Shown: in pieces, positions 27,192 through 34,886 of the stretch
Layout of the letters: each line of letters starts with the position of its first letter
How positions within the stretch are numbered: the stretch's first letter is position 1
DNA from: Terriglobia bacterium
GTDB lineage: Bacteria > Acidobacteriota > Thermoanaerobaculia > Thermoanaerobaculales > Thermoanaerobaculaceae
Direction: 5' to 3'
Assembly (NCBI GenBank): GCA_020073245.1
Contig: JAIQFQ010000008.1
Span: forward strand, 1-64,000
Length of the DNA stretch: 64,000 bases
Notes under the pieces: generated by a model
Database searches by the model: none
The model's input: only the letters and a program-made list of their open reading frames with translations
Told to the model about the DNA's origin: nothing
Position numbers and translations under genes: made by a program

Positions 27192-27518
27192 ATGCTCACG
27201 ATGACCGAGAAGGCGGTCGATAAGGTCCGCTTCTATGCGGGTGAGATGCCCGAGGCGAAGGGGAAAGAGCTGCGCATCTTCGTGCAGGGCGGCGGTTGCT
27301 CCGGTTTTCAGTACGGGTTCACGTTCGACGAGCAGCAGGAAGGGGACACCGTCGTGGAGTCCGGCGGCGTCAGGGTCCTGGTCGACCCAATGTCGGCCCA
27401 GTACCTCAGCGGCGCGACGGTGGATTTCGTGGAAGACCTGCGGGGGGCGGGGTTCGTCGTCGAGAACCCCAACGCAGTTCGCTCATGCGGCTGCGGCCAC
27501 TCGTTCTCGGTAGAGTGA
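27192..27518 (+). CDS. Iron-sulfur cluster insertion protein, IscA/ErpA type
   Basis: A 108-residue A-type Fe-S carrier that delivers clusters to apoproteins. The three conserved cysteines are present: Cys36 in [11 protein letters not shown], and Cys99 and Cys101 in the C-terminal SCGCGHSF. The ATG at 27192 has a GGAGGG site five bases upstream. Sequence alone does not separate ErpA from IscA, so no symbol is given. Nearby Fe-S clients in this window include PyrK and IspG. It sits between trxB and def on the same strand. Confidence 0.93.
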   Translation: MLTMTEKAVDKVRFYAGEMPEAKGKELRIFVQGGGCSGFQYGFTFDEQQEGDTVVESGGVRVLVDPMSAQYLSGATVDFVEDLRGAGFVVENPNAVRSCGCGHSFSVE

Positions 27519-27576
27519 GGCTGGGGCACGAGATGAGCCTTCGAGCCCGAACGCTGCGGCGTGCGGAGCGACGGGG

Positions 27577-28140
27577 ATGACGGACCGGCCGCTCGACGGT
27601 CGCCACCGCACGATCGTGCGCCTCGGCAACCCCGTCCTGCGTGAGCGCGCACCGGAAGTCCCTGCGGACCGCTTCGGGACGCGCTTCCTGCGCGACCTCG
27701 GACGCGACCTGGTCCGCACGATGTTCGAAGACAACGGTGTCGGATTGGCGGCTCCGCAGATCGGCGTTGGAGTCCGCGTCTTCGCGTACTTCGTCCCAGG
27801 CGAAGGCGACCGCGACGAGGTTCCGCCCCGGGTGCTCGTCAATCCGACGCTCACCCTCCTGGGTGAGGCCACCGAAGCTGGCTGGGAAGGGTGCCTCTCC
27901 GTCCCGGGCCTTCGGGGCGTCGTCAACCGTCACCTCGTCGTCAAGGTCAGCGCGTTCGACACGGATGGCGAGCCGCTCTCCTTCCAGGCCGAGGGTTTCC
28001 ACGCGAGGGTGATCCAGCACGAGTACGACCACCTGGACGGCGTGATGTTTCTCGACCGCATGAAGGGGATGGACTCCCTGATGTTCGAGGAGGAGTGGGA
28101 ACGCTACGCGCCCAACAAGGAGCTGCCGGTCGAGGTGTAG
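27577..28140 (+). CDS. def: Peptide deformylase
   Basis: A 187-residue metalloenzyme that removes the formyl group from nascent proteins. All three family motifs are intact: GVGLAAPQIG (54-63), EGCLSVPG (104-111, metal ligand Cys106) and QHEYDHLDG (147-155, His148, Glu149 and His152). No fmt gene follows here, unlike the common def-fmt pairing. The 3' end faces the PDZ-protein gene across a strong hairpin. Confidence 0.96.
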   Translation: MTDRPLDGRHRTIVRLGNPVLRERAPEVPADRFGTRFLRDLGRDLVRTMFEDNGVGLAAPQIGVGVRVFAYFVPGEGDRDEVPPRVLVNPTLTLLGEATEAGWEGCLSVPGLRGVVNRHLVVKVSAFDTDGEPLSFQAEGFHARVIQHEYDHLDGVMFLDRMKGMDSLMFEEEWERYAPNKELPVEV

Positions 28141-28171
28141 CCCTTCCTCGCGACGAGCAGCCGGAGGCAAG

Positions 28172-28204
28172 CGTGCCCGCAGGATGGTGAAGCCTGCGGG
28201 CACG
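28172..28204. terminator. Bidirectional terminator between def and the PDZ-protein gene
   Basis: CGTGCCCGCAGG (28172-28183) pairs perfectly with CCTGCGGGCACG (28193-28204) across a 9-base loop. It lies between two convergent genes and is followed on the plus strand by TTGGCTTT, so it can serve both. Confidence 0.75.
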
Positions 28205-28224
28205 TTGGCTTTCAGCTCCGCGTC

Positions 28225-29313
28225 TTACACGCGGGTCGGGACCTTTGCGGGTGCGGCTGGCGCCGCAGCCGGAGCGGGTGGCGCGGGCGGAGCGGCCGGC
28301 GCAGCCGGGGCGGCTGGTGCCGCGTGGCGCATGTGCCCGGACCGCTGCTCGGGCACCAGGAGCGAGAGCGTCAGCTTTTCCCTCTTACGGAGGACCTGAA
28401 CCGGCACGCTTTCGCCGCCCTCGTACGAACGCAGGATACGCAGCGCCTTCGACGGGGTCCCGGGCGTGCGGTCCCCGATCTTGAGGATCACGTCGCCAGC
28501 CCGGAGCTTCAGCCCCTCGTTCTTGGGCGTGTGGACCACCAGGAGCCCTTCACCGGTACCGAAGTACTCTCCCAGATCCGGGTTGAGCGCTACGAGGTCG
28601 ATGTCCTGCCAGCTGTGACCGACCATGACATCCACGTCGATGTCGGGAATGTCGGGGATCTCGATGTCCGCCAGATCCGGCGGCTCGACGTGCCGGCCTG
28701 TGATCACGCGCATTGCCGATCCGACCGCCCTCCGCGCGGTGACCTCCACTGTCTTCGAGGCGTTGCCACGCCGAACCTCGAGAGTGACCTTCTGCCCGTC
28801 GGTCAACGACTTCGCGAGGTCCATCAGCCGTGCGGTGGGCAAAGACTCGTCTTCGTCGGCGTCCACCTTCCCGGTGGTGAGGGGGTGTCCGTCGAACTTG
28901 GTGATGATGTCGCCAGCCTGGAGACCCGCCTCCTCGGCAGGACTGCCCGGTGTGAGCGCCTCGATCACGGCCCCGACCGCCTCCGTGGCGGGGTCTTTCT
29001 CCTGGCGGAGGACGACTCCGAGACGCGCGTGGTCTCCGAACAGGACGACCCTGCGCTCGATCTCGGCCCGCGCCTTGTCTTTGGCGGTTCTCTCGATCTG
29101 GCGGGCCGCCTCACGCATCGCCTGCTCGGCCTCCCGCATCTGCTTTTCAGCGTCGCGCATCTGCTTTTCGGCGTCGCGCATCTGGGTCTCGGCATCATGT
29201 CGCTTCTGCTCGATCTGTTTCTGGTCGACCGGCGGCGCGGCGGTCTGGGCCACCGCCGGTGAACCCGCAACCATCATGGTGATCACAACGCCAAGGTAAA
29301 GGCTCGGTTTCAT
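28225..29313 (-). CDS. Periplasmic double-PDZ protein with coiled coil
   Basis: A 362-residue exported protein. The signal peptide (1-23, cleavage after AVA) is followed by a charged coiled coil (about 30-85) made of repeated MRDAEKQ heptads. PDZ 1 (about 95-195) has LTPGSPAEEAGLQAGDIITK; a short Asp/Ile/Pro linker follows; PDZ 2 (about 240-330) has LKLRAGDVILKIGDRTPG. The tail is Ala/Pro-rich. No protease domain is present, unlike HtrA/DegS. It lies 17 bases after the anti-sigma gene in the same direction, so it is probably part of that regulon and could sense or scaffold misfolded envelope proteins. The ATG at 29313 follows a GGGAGA site. Confidence 0.8.
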   Translation of the reverse strand: MKPSLYLGVVITMMVAGSPAVAQTAAPPVDQKQIEQKRHDAETQMRDAEKQMRDAEKQMREAEQAMREAARQIERTAKDKARAEIERRVVLFGDHARLGVVLRQEKDPATEAVGAVIEALTPGSPAEEAGLQAGDIITKFDGHPLTTGKVDADEDESLPTARLMDLAKSLTDGQKVTLEVRRGNASKTVEVTARRAVGSAMRVITGRHVEPPDLADIEIPDIPDIDVDVMVGHSWQDIDLVALNPDLGEYFGTGEGLLVVHTPKNEGLKLRAGDVILKIGDRTPGTPSKALRILRSYEGGESVPVQVLRKREKLTLSLLVPEQRSGHMRHAAPAAPAAPAAPPAPPAPAAAPAAPAKVPTRV

Positions 29314-29330
29314 GATCTGTCTCCCTTCCT

Positions 29331-29918
29331 CTAAAGCCCGACGTACGTTGTCCCGGAGGTCTCGACGTTCACGAGCGCGTCCAGGAGACGCACGCGTTCC
29401 TGCCAGAGGCCGATGATGTCCTGCGATGGAAAACGGTCGCCCTCGGCACGAGAGAGCCGGGCATCGATGTACGCGATGCGGTCTTCGAGCTGGACCACCG
29501 TGCCGGCGGTCCGGCCGCTCATCACCCGGCCCTGGCGCTCGGAGGCGCGCAACGCGTGCTCGAGCCGTTGCGACTCCGCAACCAGGGAGTGGGCCTGGCG
29601 CGCCAGTTTCGCTTCGGCGTACGTCTCGATGGCTCCGCGCACGCCGATCGCGACCGTGAACGCGGCTGCAAGGCCGGCTGCGAGCCAGCCGACGCGGATC
29701 CAGGTGCGGTGCTGACGCCGCGCCACCGCCATCGCCTTCACGACGGGCCATAGGTCACGGGACGGCGACTCGTTGGGCAGTGCAGCCATCGCCTCGCGCA
29801 GCGAGCGCAACCGGCCCACCTCCGCGGCGCATTCGGGGCAGGATGCCGCGTGCTGGGCCGAGTCGGCGCTCGCCTCGCCGTCGCGAACTGCAATCAGATC
29901 TTCAAGGCTCAGGTGCAT
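29331..29918 (-). CDS. Membrane anti-sigma factor with zinc-finger motif
   Basis: A 195-residue anti-sigma factor. The cytoplasmic N-terminus carries the ZAS-type motif H-x3-C-x2-C in QHAASCPEC. A single transmembrane helix follows at about 76-95 (VGWLAAGLAAAFTVAIGV), and the periplasmic part of about 100 residues is mostly helical. Its start overlaps the end of the sigma-factor gene by 17 bases, the usual arrangement for co-translated sigma/anti-sigma pairs. It should hold the ECF factor inactive at the membrane until an envelope signal is received. Confidence 0.85.
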   Translation of the reverse strand: MHLSLEDLIAVRDGEASADSAQHAASCPECAAEVGRLRSLREAMAALPNESPSRDLWPVVKAMAVARRQHRTWIRVGWLAAGLAAAFTVAIGVRGAIETYAEAKLARQAHSLVAESQRLEHALRASERQGRVMSGRTAGTVVQLEDRIAYIDARLSRAEGDRFPSQDIIGLWQERVRLLDALVNVETSGTTYVGL

Positions 29919-30498
29919 GGTTCCTCCCGAACCCCGGCGCGAGCGCCTCGCGCAAACGGGCGTGCGCGCGCGCCAGTTGGGACTTGGAGAACGACGGCGT
30001 CTTCCCCGCCATCGCCGCGATCTCGTCGTGGCTGTACCCCTCGACGTCGTGGAGCCAGATCACGGCCCGAGCCGCGTCGGACAGCCGACCGAGTGCGGTC
30101 TCCAAGTCGACCCTGTCGGTGACGGCCGGCGCAGGGCCGTGCGAGACCGCGTCGCGAGCGCCGTCGCCGAGATCGTCGGGTAGAGCCTCCTCGACCCCGC
30201 GCCCTTGGCGCCGCCGCAGTTTCATGAGTGCCTTGCTGGCCGCCACTTTCCGGATCCACCCGGCGAGCGAGCCATCGCCCCGGAAGCGGCGGATACTGCG
30301 AACGACCTCAAGGAAGGTCTCCTGGAGGACGTCCTCGGCGTCATGTTTCGAACCGGTGAGTCGGCGCGCCAGGGAGTAGACGGGTGCCTCGAAGCGCCGG
30401 AAGAGTTCCTCTAGAGCCGCTTCATCACCAGCCCTGGCCCGAGCGACCGTGATCTCGTCGACAGGGACGGCAAACGTGGCTAGTGTCACCGCGGTCAT
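29902..30498 (-). CDS. ECF-family RNA polymerase sigma factor
   Basis: A 198-residue sigma-70-type ECF factor. Region 2 (about 20-90) includes LFRRFEAPVYSLARRLTGS, DAEDVLQETFLEV and RGDGSLAGWIRKVA. Region 4 (about 135-190) includes LSDAARAVIWLHDVEGYSHD and EIAAMAGKT. I chose the ATG at 30498, five bases after a GGAG site; the GTG at 30579 is an alternative that would add 27 residues. It is co-transcribed with the overlapping anti-sigma factor and the PDZ protein. Autoregulation is likely, as in other ECF operons, but no promoter motif was verified. Confidence 0.9.
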   Translation of the reverse strand: MTAVTLATFAVPVDEITVARARAGDEAALEELFRRFEAPVYSLARRLTGSKHDAEDVLQETFLEVVRSIRRFRGDGSLAGWIRKVAASKALMKLRRRQGRGVEEALPDDLGDGARDAVSHGPAPAVTDRVDLETALGRLSDAARAVIWLHDVEGYSHDEIAAMAGKTPSFSKSQLARAHARLREALAPGFGRNHAPEP

Positions 30499-30625
30499 GG
30501 GAGCTCCGGGCTGCAATACGGTCGCAGGCTCGGTAAAGTTTAGAGCCGGCGTCCGGGCCACGGCGATTTCGTGCGTCACACCCCGTTAGATGCGGCAGAC
30601 GCTCAGACCGTCGCACGGTGGTAGT

Positions 30626-30654
30626 TTGACCCACACAGTCCGGCCGTGCATCAT
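30626..30654 (+). promoter_or_regulatory. Candidate promoter of the MFSD1-like carrier gene
   Basis: TTGACC (30626-30631), a 17-base spacer and CATCAT (30649-30654) lie about 54 bases upstream of the carrier ATG. The -10 matches only four of six consensus bases. Confidence 0.3.
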
Positions 30655-30707
30655 CCGCGGGACGCTCCTGCGAGGCCGGCCGCCGGCGCCGCAGACGAGG
30701 AGGCCCG

Positions 30708-32126
30708 ATGGAAGGCACCGACGCGCCGAAACCGCTGGCGCGCTCCTACCGATGGATCGTGCTCGCGATCATGAGCCTGATCTGCTTCGCGCAGTACTAC
30801 ATCTACGACTCGATCACGCCCCTCAACACGCTGATCAGACAACAACTCGGGTTCTCCTCGGCGGAGTATGGACAGCTCTTCTCCTTCTACTCCGTGGGCA
30901 ACGTCTTCTTCTTCCTCCTTCTGTTCGCCGGCGTCCTGGTCGACAAGATCGGCCTGAAGTACTCCGGCATTCTTTTCGGTTTCCTCTGCTTCCTCGGCGC
31001 CGCTATCACGGCGCTCGGGGCATGGAAGGGGCTTCCGGGTCTGCTCGGGCCGGTCCACGGCTGGCTCGGGGGGTCGTTTGCGCCCTCGTTTCTTCCCGGG
31101 GGCGTCCGCGCCTGGTGGGGCAAGCCGTGGAGCGCCCAACTCAAGGTCATGCTCCTCGGTCGGCTGGTGTACGGCGTCGGCGCGGAGTCGATCCTGGTCG
31201 TGAACAACAAGGTGCTGGCGCGCTGGTTCAAAGGCAAGGAGCTGGCGTTCGCGTACGGCATGAACCTGACGATCATGCGACTAGGGACGTTCCTTGCGCT
31301 GAACATCCAGGCGCCCGCGGCGGGGTGGTTCGGCCTGCGCGGCGCGCTCTGGTTCGCAAGCGCGGTCATGGGGATCGGCTTCTCGACGTACTTCATCTAC
31401 CTCGGGATGGAGCGCGCCGCCCGCGGACGGCTCGGCGCCCCCGGCGTGACGGAGGGCGGTGGTGTCGCCCCCGAAGAGAAGTTCGTCCTCCGCGAGGCGT
31501 TCTCGTTTGACGCCTCGTTCTGGTTCATCTCGCTTCTGTGCGTGACGTTCTACTCGGCGGTGTTTCCGTTCCAGGCCTACGCGCCTGACATCCTCGTGCA
31601 GAAGTTCGGCTACTCGGTGGTGGGCGCCGGCCACGTCGCCTCCGCCCTCATCTTCGGAACGATGATCTTCACGCCGATTCTGGGTTGGTTCGTGGACAAA
31701 CGGGGCAAGCGCGCCACGCTGATGATCCTGGGCTCGCTGCTGCTGGTGCCGTGCCACGTGCTCATCGGCTACACGCACTTCTGGCCAATCGTGCCGATCT
31801 TCTTCGTCGGCGTCGCGCTCTCGCTGGTGCCTGCCGCGCTGTGGGCAGCCATCCCGATGATGGTGCCAGAGAGCCGCCTCGGGACCGCGTTCGGCGTCGT
31901 CGGCTGGGTGCAGAACCTGGGCCTTTGGCTGTTCCCGATGCTCGCCGGGATGATCGCCGATGCGCACACCACGACGGTCAACGGCGAGCAGGTCGTGGAC
32001 TACACCTCCACGATGCTGATGTTCGTGGGGCTTGGCCTGGTCGGTTTCGTCTTTTCGCTCCTGCTCAAGGCGACCGATGCGCGCCGCAAGTCCGGCATCA
32101 GCATCGAGAAGGTGCTGCTGAAGTAA
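30708..32126 (+). CDS. MFSD1-like major facilitator transporter
   Basis: A 472-residue carrier with about 12 transmembrane helices. The block around residues 150-200 (VYGVGAESILVVNNKVLARW, then FKGKELAFAYGMNLTIMRLG) closely resembles the signature of the eukaryotic MFSD1 family, as I remember it; MFSD1 moves dipeptides across the lysosomal membrane. A long loop between helices 3 and 4 (about 108-140) is an insertion relative to standard MFS carriers. The ATG at 30708 follows a GAGGAGG site. Peptide transport is an inference from that family likeness only. It is divergent from the sigma-factor operon. Confidence 0.8.
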   Translation: MEGTDAPKPLARSYRWIVLAIMSLICFAQYYIYDSITPLNTLIRQQLGFSSAEYGQLFSFYSVGNVFFFLLLFAGVLVDKIGLKYSGILFGFLCFLGAAITALGAWKGLPGLLGPVHGWLGGSFAPSFLPGGVRAWWGKPWSAQLKVMLLGRLVYGVGAESILVVNNKVLARWFKGKELAFAYGMNLTIMRLGTFLALNIQAPAAGWFGLRGALWFASAVMGIGFSTYFIYLGMERAARGRLGAPGVTEGGGVAPEEKFVLREAFSFDASFWFISLLCVTFYSAVFPFQAYAPDILVQKFGYSVVGAGHVASALIFGTMIFTPILGWFVDKRGKRATLMILGSLLLVPCHVLIGYTHFWPIVPIFFVGVALSLVPAALWAAIPMMVPESRLGTAFGVVGWVQNLGLWLFPMLAGMIADAHTTTVNGEQVVDYTSTMLMFVGLGLVGFVFSLLLKATDARRKSGISIEKVLLK

Positions 32127-32401
32127 GCAACAGTCAACAGTCAGAAGCTCACCACCGGCGGTTGGCTGGGGGGGACCGTCAACCGTGAACTGTCAACTGG
32201 GTGGGGGCTGCCGCTGCAACCCTTCGTTCTCGCCATGCATCTAATCGTGTGAAGCGGTCCGGGGTGGGTTCCTTGCGGTAACCGGGGTCTCGAGGGTGGT
32301 CGTGCGCCCGGCAAGGCCTGAGAAGCGGCAAGAACCAGCCTCCCCGCAGATTCGTACGAATAAGTGCAACCCCGGCGTCGTTTGCGCGTGACAAACCGGG
32401 G
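32127..32401. other. Gene-free interval with short inverted motifs
   Basis: These 275 bases hold no supportable gene. Related short motifs occur as CAACAGTCAACAGTC near 32130 and GTGAACTGTCAACTG near 32186, which are partly complementary and could form a weak terminator for the carrier gene. The efflux operon promoter probably lies in the second half, but no clear hexamers were found. Confidence 0.35.
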
Positions 32402-33514
32402 ATGGGGGCGCGCATGAGGGCCTGGGTCAAGGTGCTGATCCCTGTGGTGGTTGTCGGTGCCGGTGCGTTCGGCGCGGTGCAGGCCACACGAGGCGGCAAG
32501 GATGGGAACGCGGGCTTCACGATGGTGAAGGTCGAGCGCGGGACGATCACCGACAAGGCCCTCGCCACGGGCCAGATCGTCCCCGAGCAGGAGATCCAGG
32601 TGAAGTCGCAGATCTCCGGGATCGTGAAAGAGTGCTTCGCCGACGTCGGCGACCGGGTCACCGCCGGCCAGCCGCTGTTCGCGATCATCCCGGATCCGAC
32701 ACCGCTGGAGCTCAACGAGGTGGAGCGCGGAGTTCAGCTCTCCGAGGTCGCGCACGCCAAGGCGGCCGCCGATTTCGAGCGCAACAGCGCCCTGTCGAAG
32801 GAGGGGATCCTCTCCAAGGAGGCGTTCGACGCCAGCAAGCAGGCGTTCGACCAAACCAGGATCCAGCTCGACCTGGCGCGCGAGAGACTGGCCCTCACCA
32901 AGGAGGGGAAGATCCAGCGCGCCAAGGGCGGCGTCGACTCGGTGATCCGCGCGCCGGCGTCCGGCACGGTGCTCAAGCGGCACGTCAACCCCGGTGACCC
33001 GGTGGTGCCGCTGACCTCGTACCAGGCCGGCACACCGTTGATGACGATGGCCGACATGGGCACCCTGATGTTCAAGGGGACCGTGGACGAGATCGATGTC
33101 GGAAAGCTGCGCGATGGGATGCCCGTGCGCATCAAGATCGGCGCGCTGCCCGAGGCGAAAGTCACCGGGCGTCTCACCCGGATCGCGCCAAAGGCGACCG
33201 AGAAGGAGGGCACGACGCTGTTCGACGTCGAGGCCGCGATCGACAAGACCGAGGGGATCACGCTACGGGCCGGCTACTCGGCCAACGCAGACGTCATCAT
33301 TCAGGAGAAGGCCAACGTCCTCATGCTTCCCGAGCGTCTGGTGAGCTTCCAGAAGGACAAGGCGCTGGTGGAGGTTCCAGGTGCCAAGCCGGATGCTCCG
33401 CCGGTCAAGCGTGAGATCAAGACGGGCCTGTCGGACGGCATCAAGGTCGAGGTCGTTGCCGGCCTCGCGGAAGGCGACCAGGTCGTGCAGCGTCCGCCGA
33501 AGGAGATCAAGTGA
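32402..33514 (+). CDS. Periplasmic adaptor of an ABC efflux system, MacA-like
   Basis: A 370-residue membrane-fusion protein. An N-terminal signal anchor (6-28) is followed by a barrel-sandwich half (IVPEQEIQVKSQISGIVKE), a helical hairpin (about 105-165), the second lipoyl half (VIRAPASGTVLKRHVNPGDP) and a beta-barrel domain. Such adaptors join an inner-membrane transporter to a TolC-type channel. The two permeases and the ATPase that follow make it MacA-like. An alternative start at 32414 removes only four residues. No outer-membrane channel gene is in the window. Confidence 0.9.
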   Translation: MGARMRAWVKVLIPVVVVGAGAFGAVQATRGGKDGNAGFTMVKVERGTITDKALATGQIVPEQEIQVKSQISGIVKECFADVGDRVTAGQPLFAIIPDPTPLELNEVERGVQLSEVAHAKAAADFERNSALSKEGILSKEAFDASKQAFDQTRIQLDLARERLALTKEGKIQRAKGGVDSVIRAPASGTVLKRHVNPGDPVVPLTSYQAGTPLMTMADMGTLMFKGTVDEIDVGKLRDGMPVRIKIGALPEAKVTGRLTRIAPKATEKEGTTLFDVEAAIDKTEGITLRAGYSANADVIIQEKANVLMLPERLVSFQKDKALVEVPGAKPDAPPVKREIKTGLSDGIKVEVVAGLAEGDQVVQRPPKEIK

Positions 33515-33544
33515 CCAACCGCCGCGTGGACGCGGCGGCTGGTC
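33513..33544 (+). terminator. Hairpin between adaptor and permease genes
   Basis: GACCA and CCGCCGCG (33513-33526) pair with CGCGGCGG and TGGTC (33531-33544), with one unpaired base per arm and a 4-base loop. The hairpin begins within the adaptor stop codon and has no U-tract. It could attenuate downstream transcription or stabilise the upstream mRNA end. Confidence 0.5.
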
Positions 33545-33572
33545 ATCCCGAGCGAAGCGAGGGATCCCGCAG
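33543..33572. repeat. Dispersed-repeat-like element
   Basis: The segment TCATCCCGAGCGAAGCGAGG, followed by GATCCCGCAG, resembles a short interspersed repeat remembered from intergenic regions of many bacterial genomes. I saw only one copy in this window, so the assignment rests on recall. Confidence 0.4.
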
Positions 33573-33654
33573 AGTTGCGAGCGCCACCGTGCGGCCAGGC
33601 GCAGCGAACACTGGTCGCAACCGCCGCGGGCGGGTGACCGTGGAAGCTTGAACC

Positions 33655-34884
33655 GTGGGTTGGAAGAACTACCTCCGCCAGTTCCTGCGCGACCTGAAGA
33701 GCCAGAAACTGCGCGCGGCTCTCACGCTGTTCGGCCTCGTGTGGGGCACGACGGCGGTGACGCTCCTGCTCGCGTTCGGGGAGGGGCTGCAGGGGCGGAT
33801 GATGAAGAACATCCGGGGACTCGGCGAGAACATCGTGATCTGCTGGCCGGCGCAGACCTCGAAGCCGTGGGAGGGCCTCCCGCGCAACCGTAAGATCATC
33901 GTCAAGGACGACGACATCACGGCGCTCAGGCGGGAGATCCCGGGCATGACGGCAATCTCCGGCGAGTACAGCGCCAGGAACAAGAAGTTCAAGGTCGGCC
34001 ACAAGGTGATCGTTCCCGGACTGACCGGTGCCAACCCTGTCTTCGCGGCGATGCGCAACCTCATCCCCCAGCAGGGCGGGCGCTACGTCGACGACCTCGA
34101 CATGGACGAGCGCAGGCGAGTCGTCTTCCTCGGCGACGGTCTCAAGCAGGACCTCTTCGGCGACACCGACGCGGTCGGCAAGTACGTGAACGTCAACGGC
34201 ATGCCGTTCCTTGTCGTCGGCGTCATGACAGCGAAGTCGCAGGACTCCTCCTACCAAGGGCGCGACAAGGACCGGGCGTCGATACCGGCCACCACCTTCC
34301 GCGCGATGTACGGCCAGCAGGAGTACGGCAACTTTGTCTTCCAGGTCGCCGACGCCGACAAGGTCGAGATCGCGAAGGACAAGGTCATCGCCACCCTCGC
34401 CAAGATCCACAGGTTCGATCCGACCGACGCCGAAGCGGTGCGGATGTGGGACGTGACCGAGAACGAGAAATTCATGCACTCGTTCATGCTTGGCTTTCGT
34501 ATCTTTCTGGGTGTGATGGGCGTCCTGACGCTGGTGGTCGGCGGGATCGGGGTCTCGAACATCATGAACGTCGTCGTCGAGGAGCGCACCAAGGAGATCG
34601 GGGTCAAGATGGCGCTCGGTGCCCGGCAGCGCATGGTCGTCACCCAGTTCCTATTCGAGACCCTGCTGCTCACGGTGATCGGCGGCACGATCGGCTTCCT
34701 CATCTCGTGGGGGATCTGCGCGGCGTTTCCAGCCAAGTTCGACGAGTTCGTTGGAACGCCGGTGATCTCCCTCCAGGGGGGGGTCGTTACGACCGCGCTC
34801 CTCGGGCTGATCGGCTTCCTCGCGGGCTACTTTCCGGCGCGTGCTGCGGCCCGCCTCAACCCGGTCGAGGCTTTGAGGCTGTAG
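33655..34884 (+). CDS. ABC transporter permease, MacB/FtsX type (first)
   Basis: A 409-residue permease with the MacB/LolC layout: TM1 (about 22-42, LTLFGLVWGTTAVTLLLAF), a periplasmic domain of about 220 residues, and three C-terminal helices with the FtsX-type block GVLTLVVGGIGVSNIMNVVV and RTKEIGVKMALGAR. It ends in the usual FPARAAARLNPVEALRL. The start is a GTG at 33655. It lies two bases before a second, homologous permease, so the pair probably forms a heterodimeric transport channel with the ATPase at 36154. Confidence 0.9.
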   Translation: MGWKNYLRQFLRDLKSQKLRAALTLFGLVWGTTAVTLLLAFGEGLQGRMMKNIRGLGENIVICWPAQTSKPWEGLPRNRKIIVKDDDITALRREIPGMTAISGEYSARNKKFKVGHKVIVPGLTGANPVFAAMRNLIPQQGGRYVDDLDMDERRRVVFLGDGLKQDLFGDTDAVGKYVNVNGMPFLVVGVMTAKSQDSSYQGRDKDRASIPATTFRAMYGQQEYGNFVFQVADADKVEIAKDKVIATLAKIHRFDPTDAEAVRMWDVTENEKFMHSFMLGFRIFLGVMGVLTLVVGGIGVSNIMNVVVEERTKEIGVKMALGARQRMVVTQFLFETLLLTVIGGTIGFLISWGICAAFPAKFDEFVGTPVISLQGGVVTTALLGLIGFLAGYFPARAAARLNPVEALRL

Positions 34885-34886
34885 CG

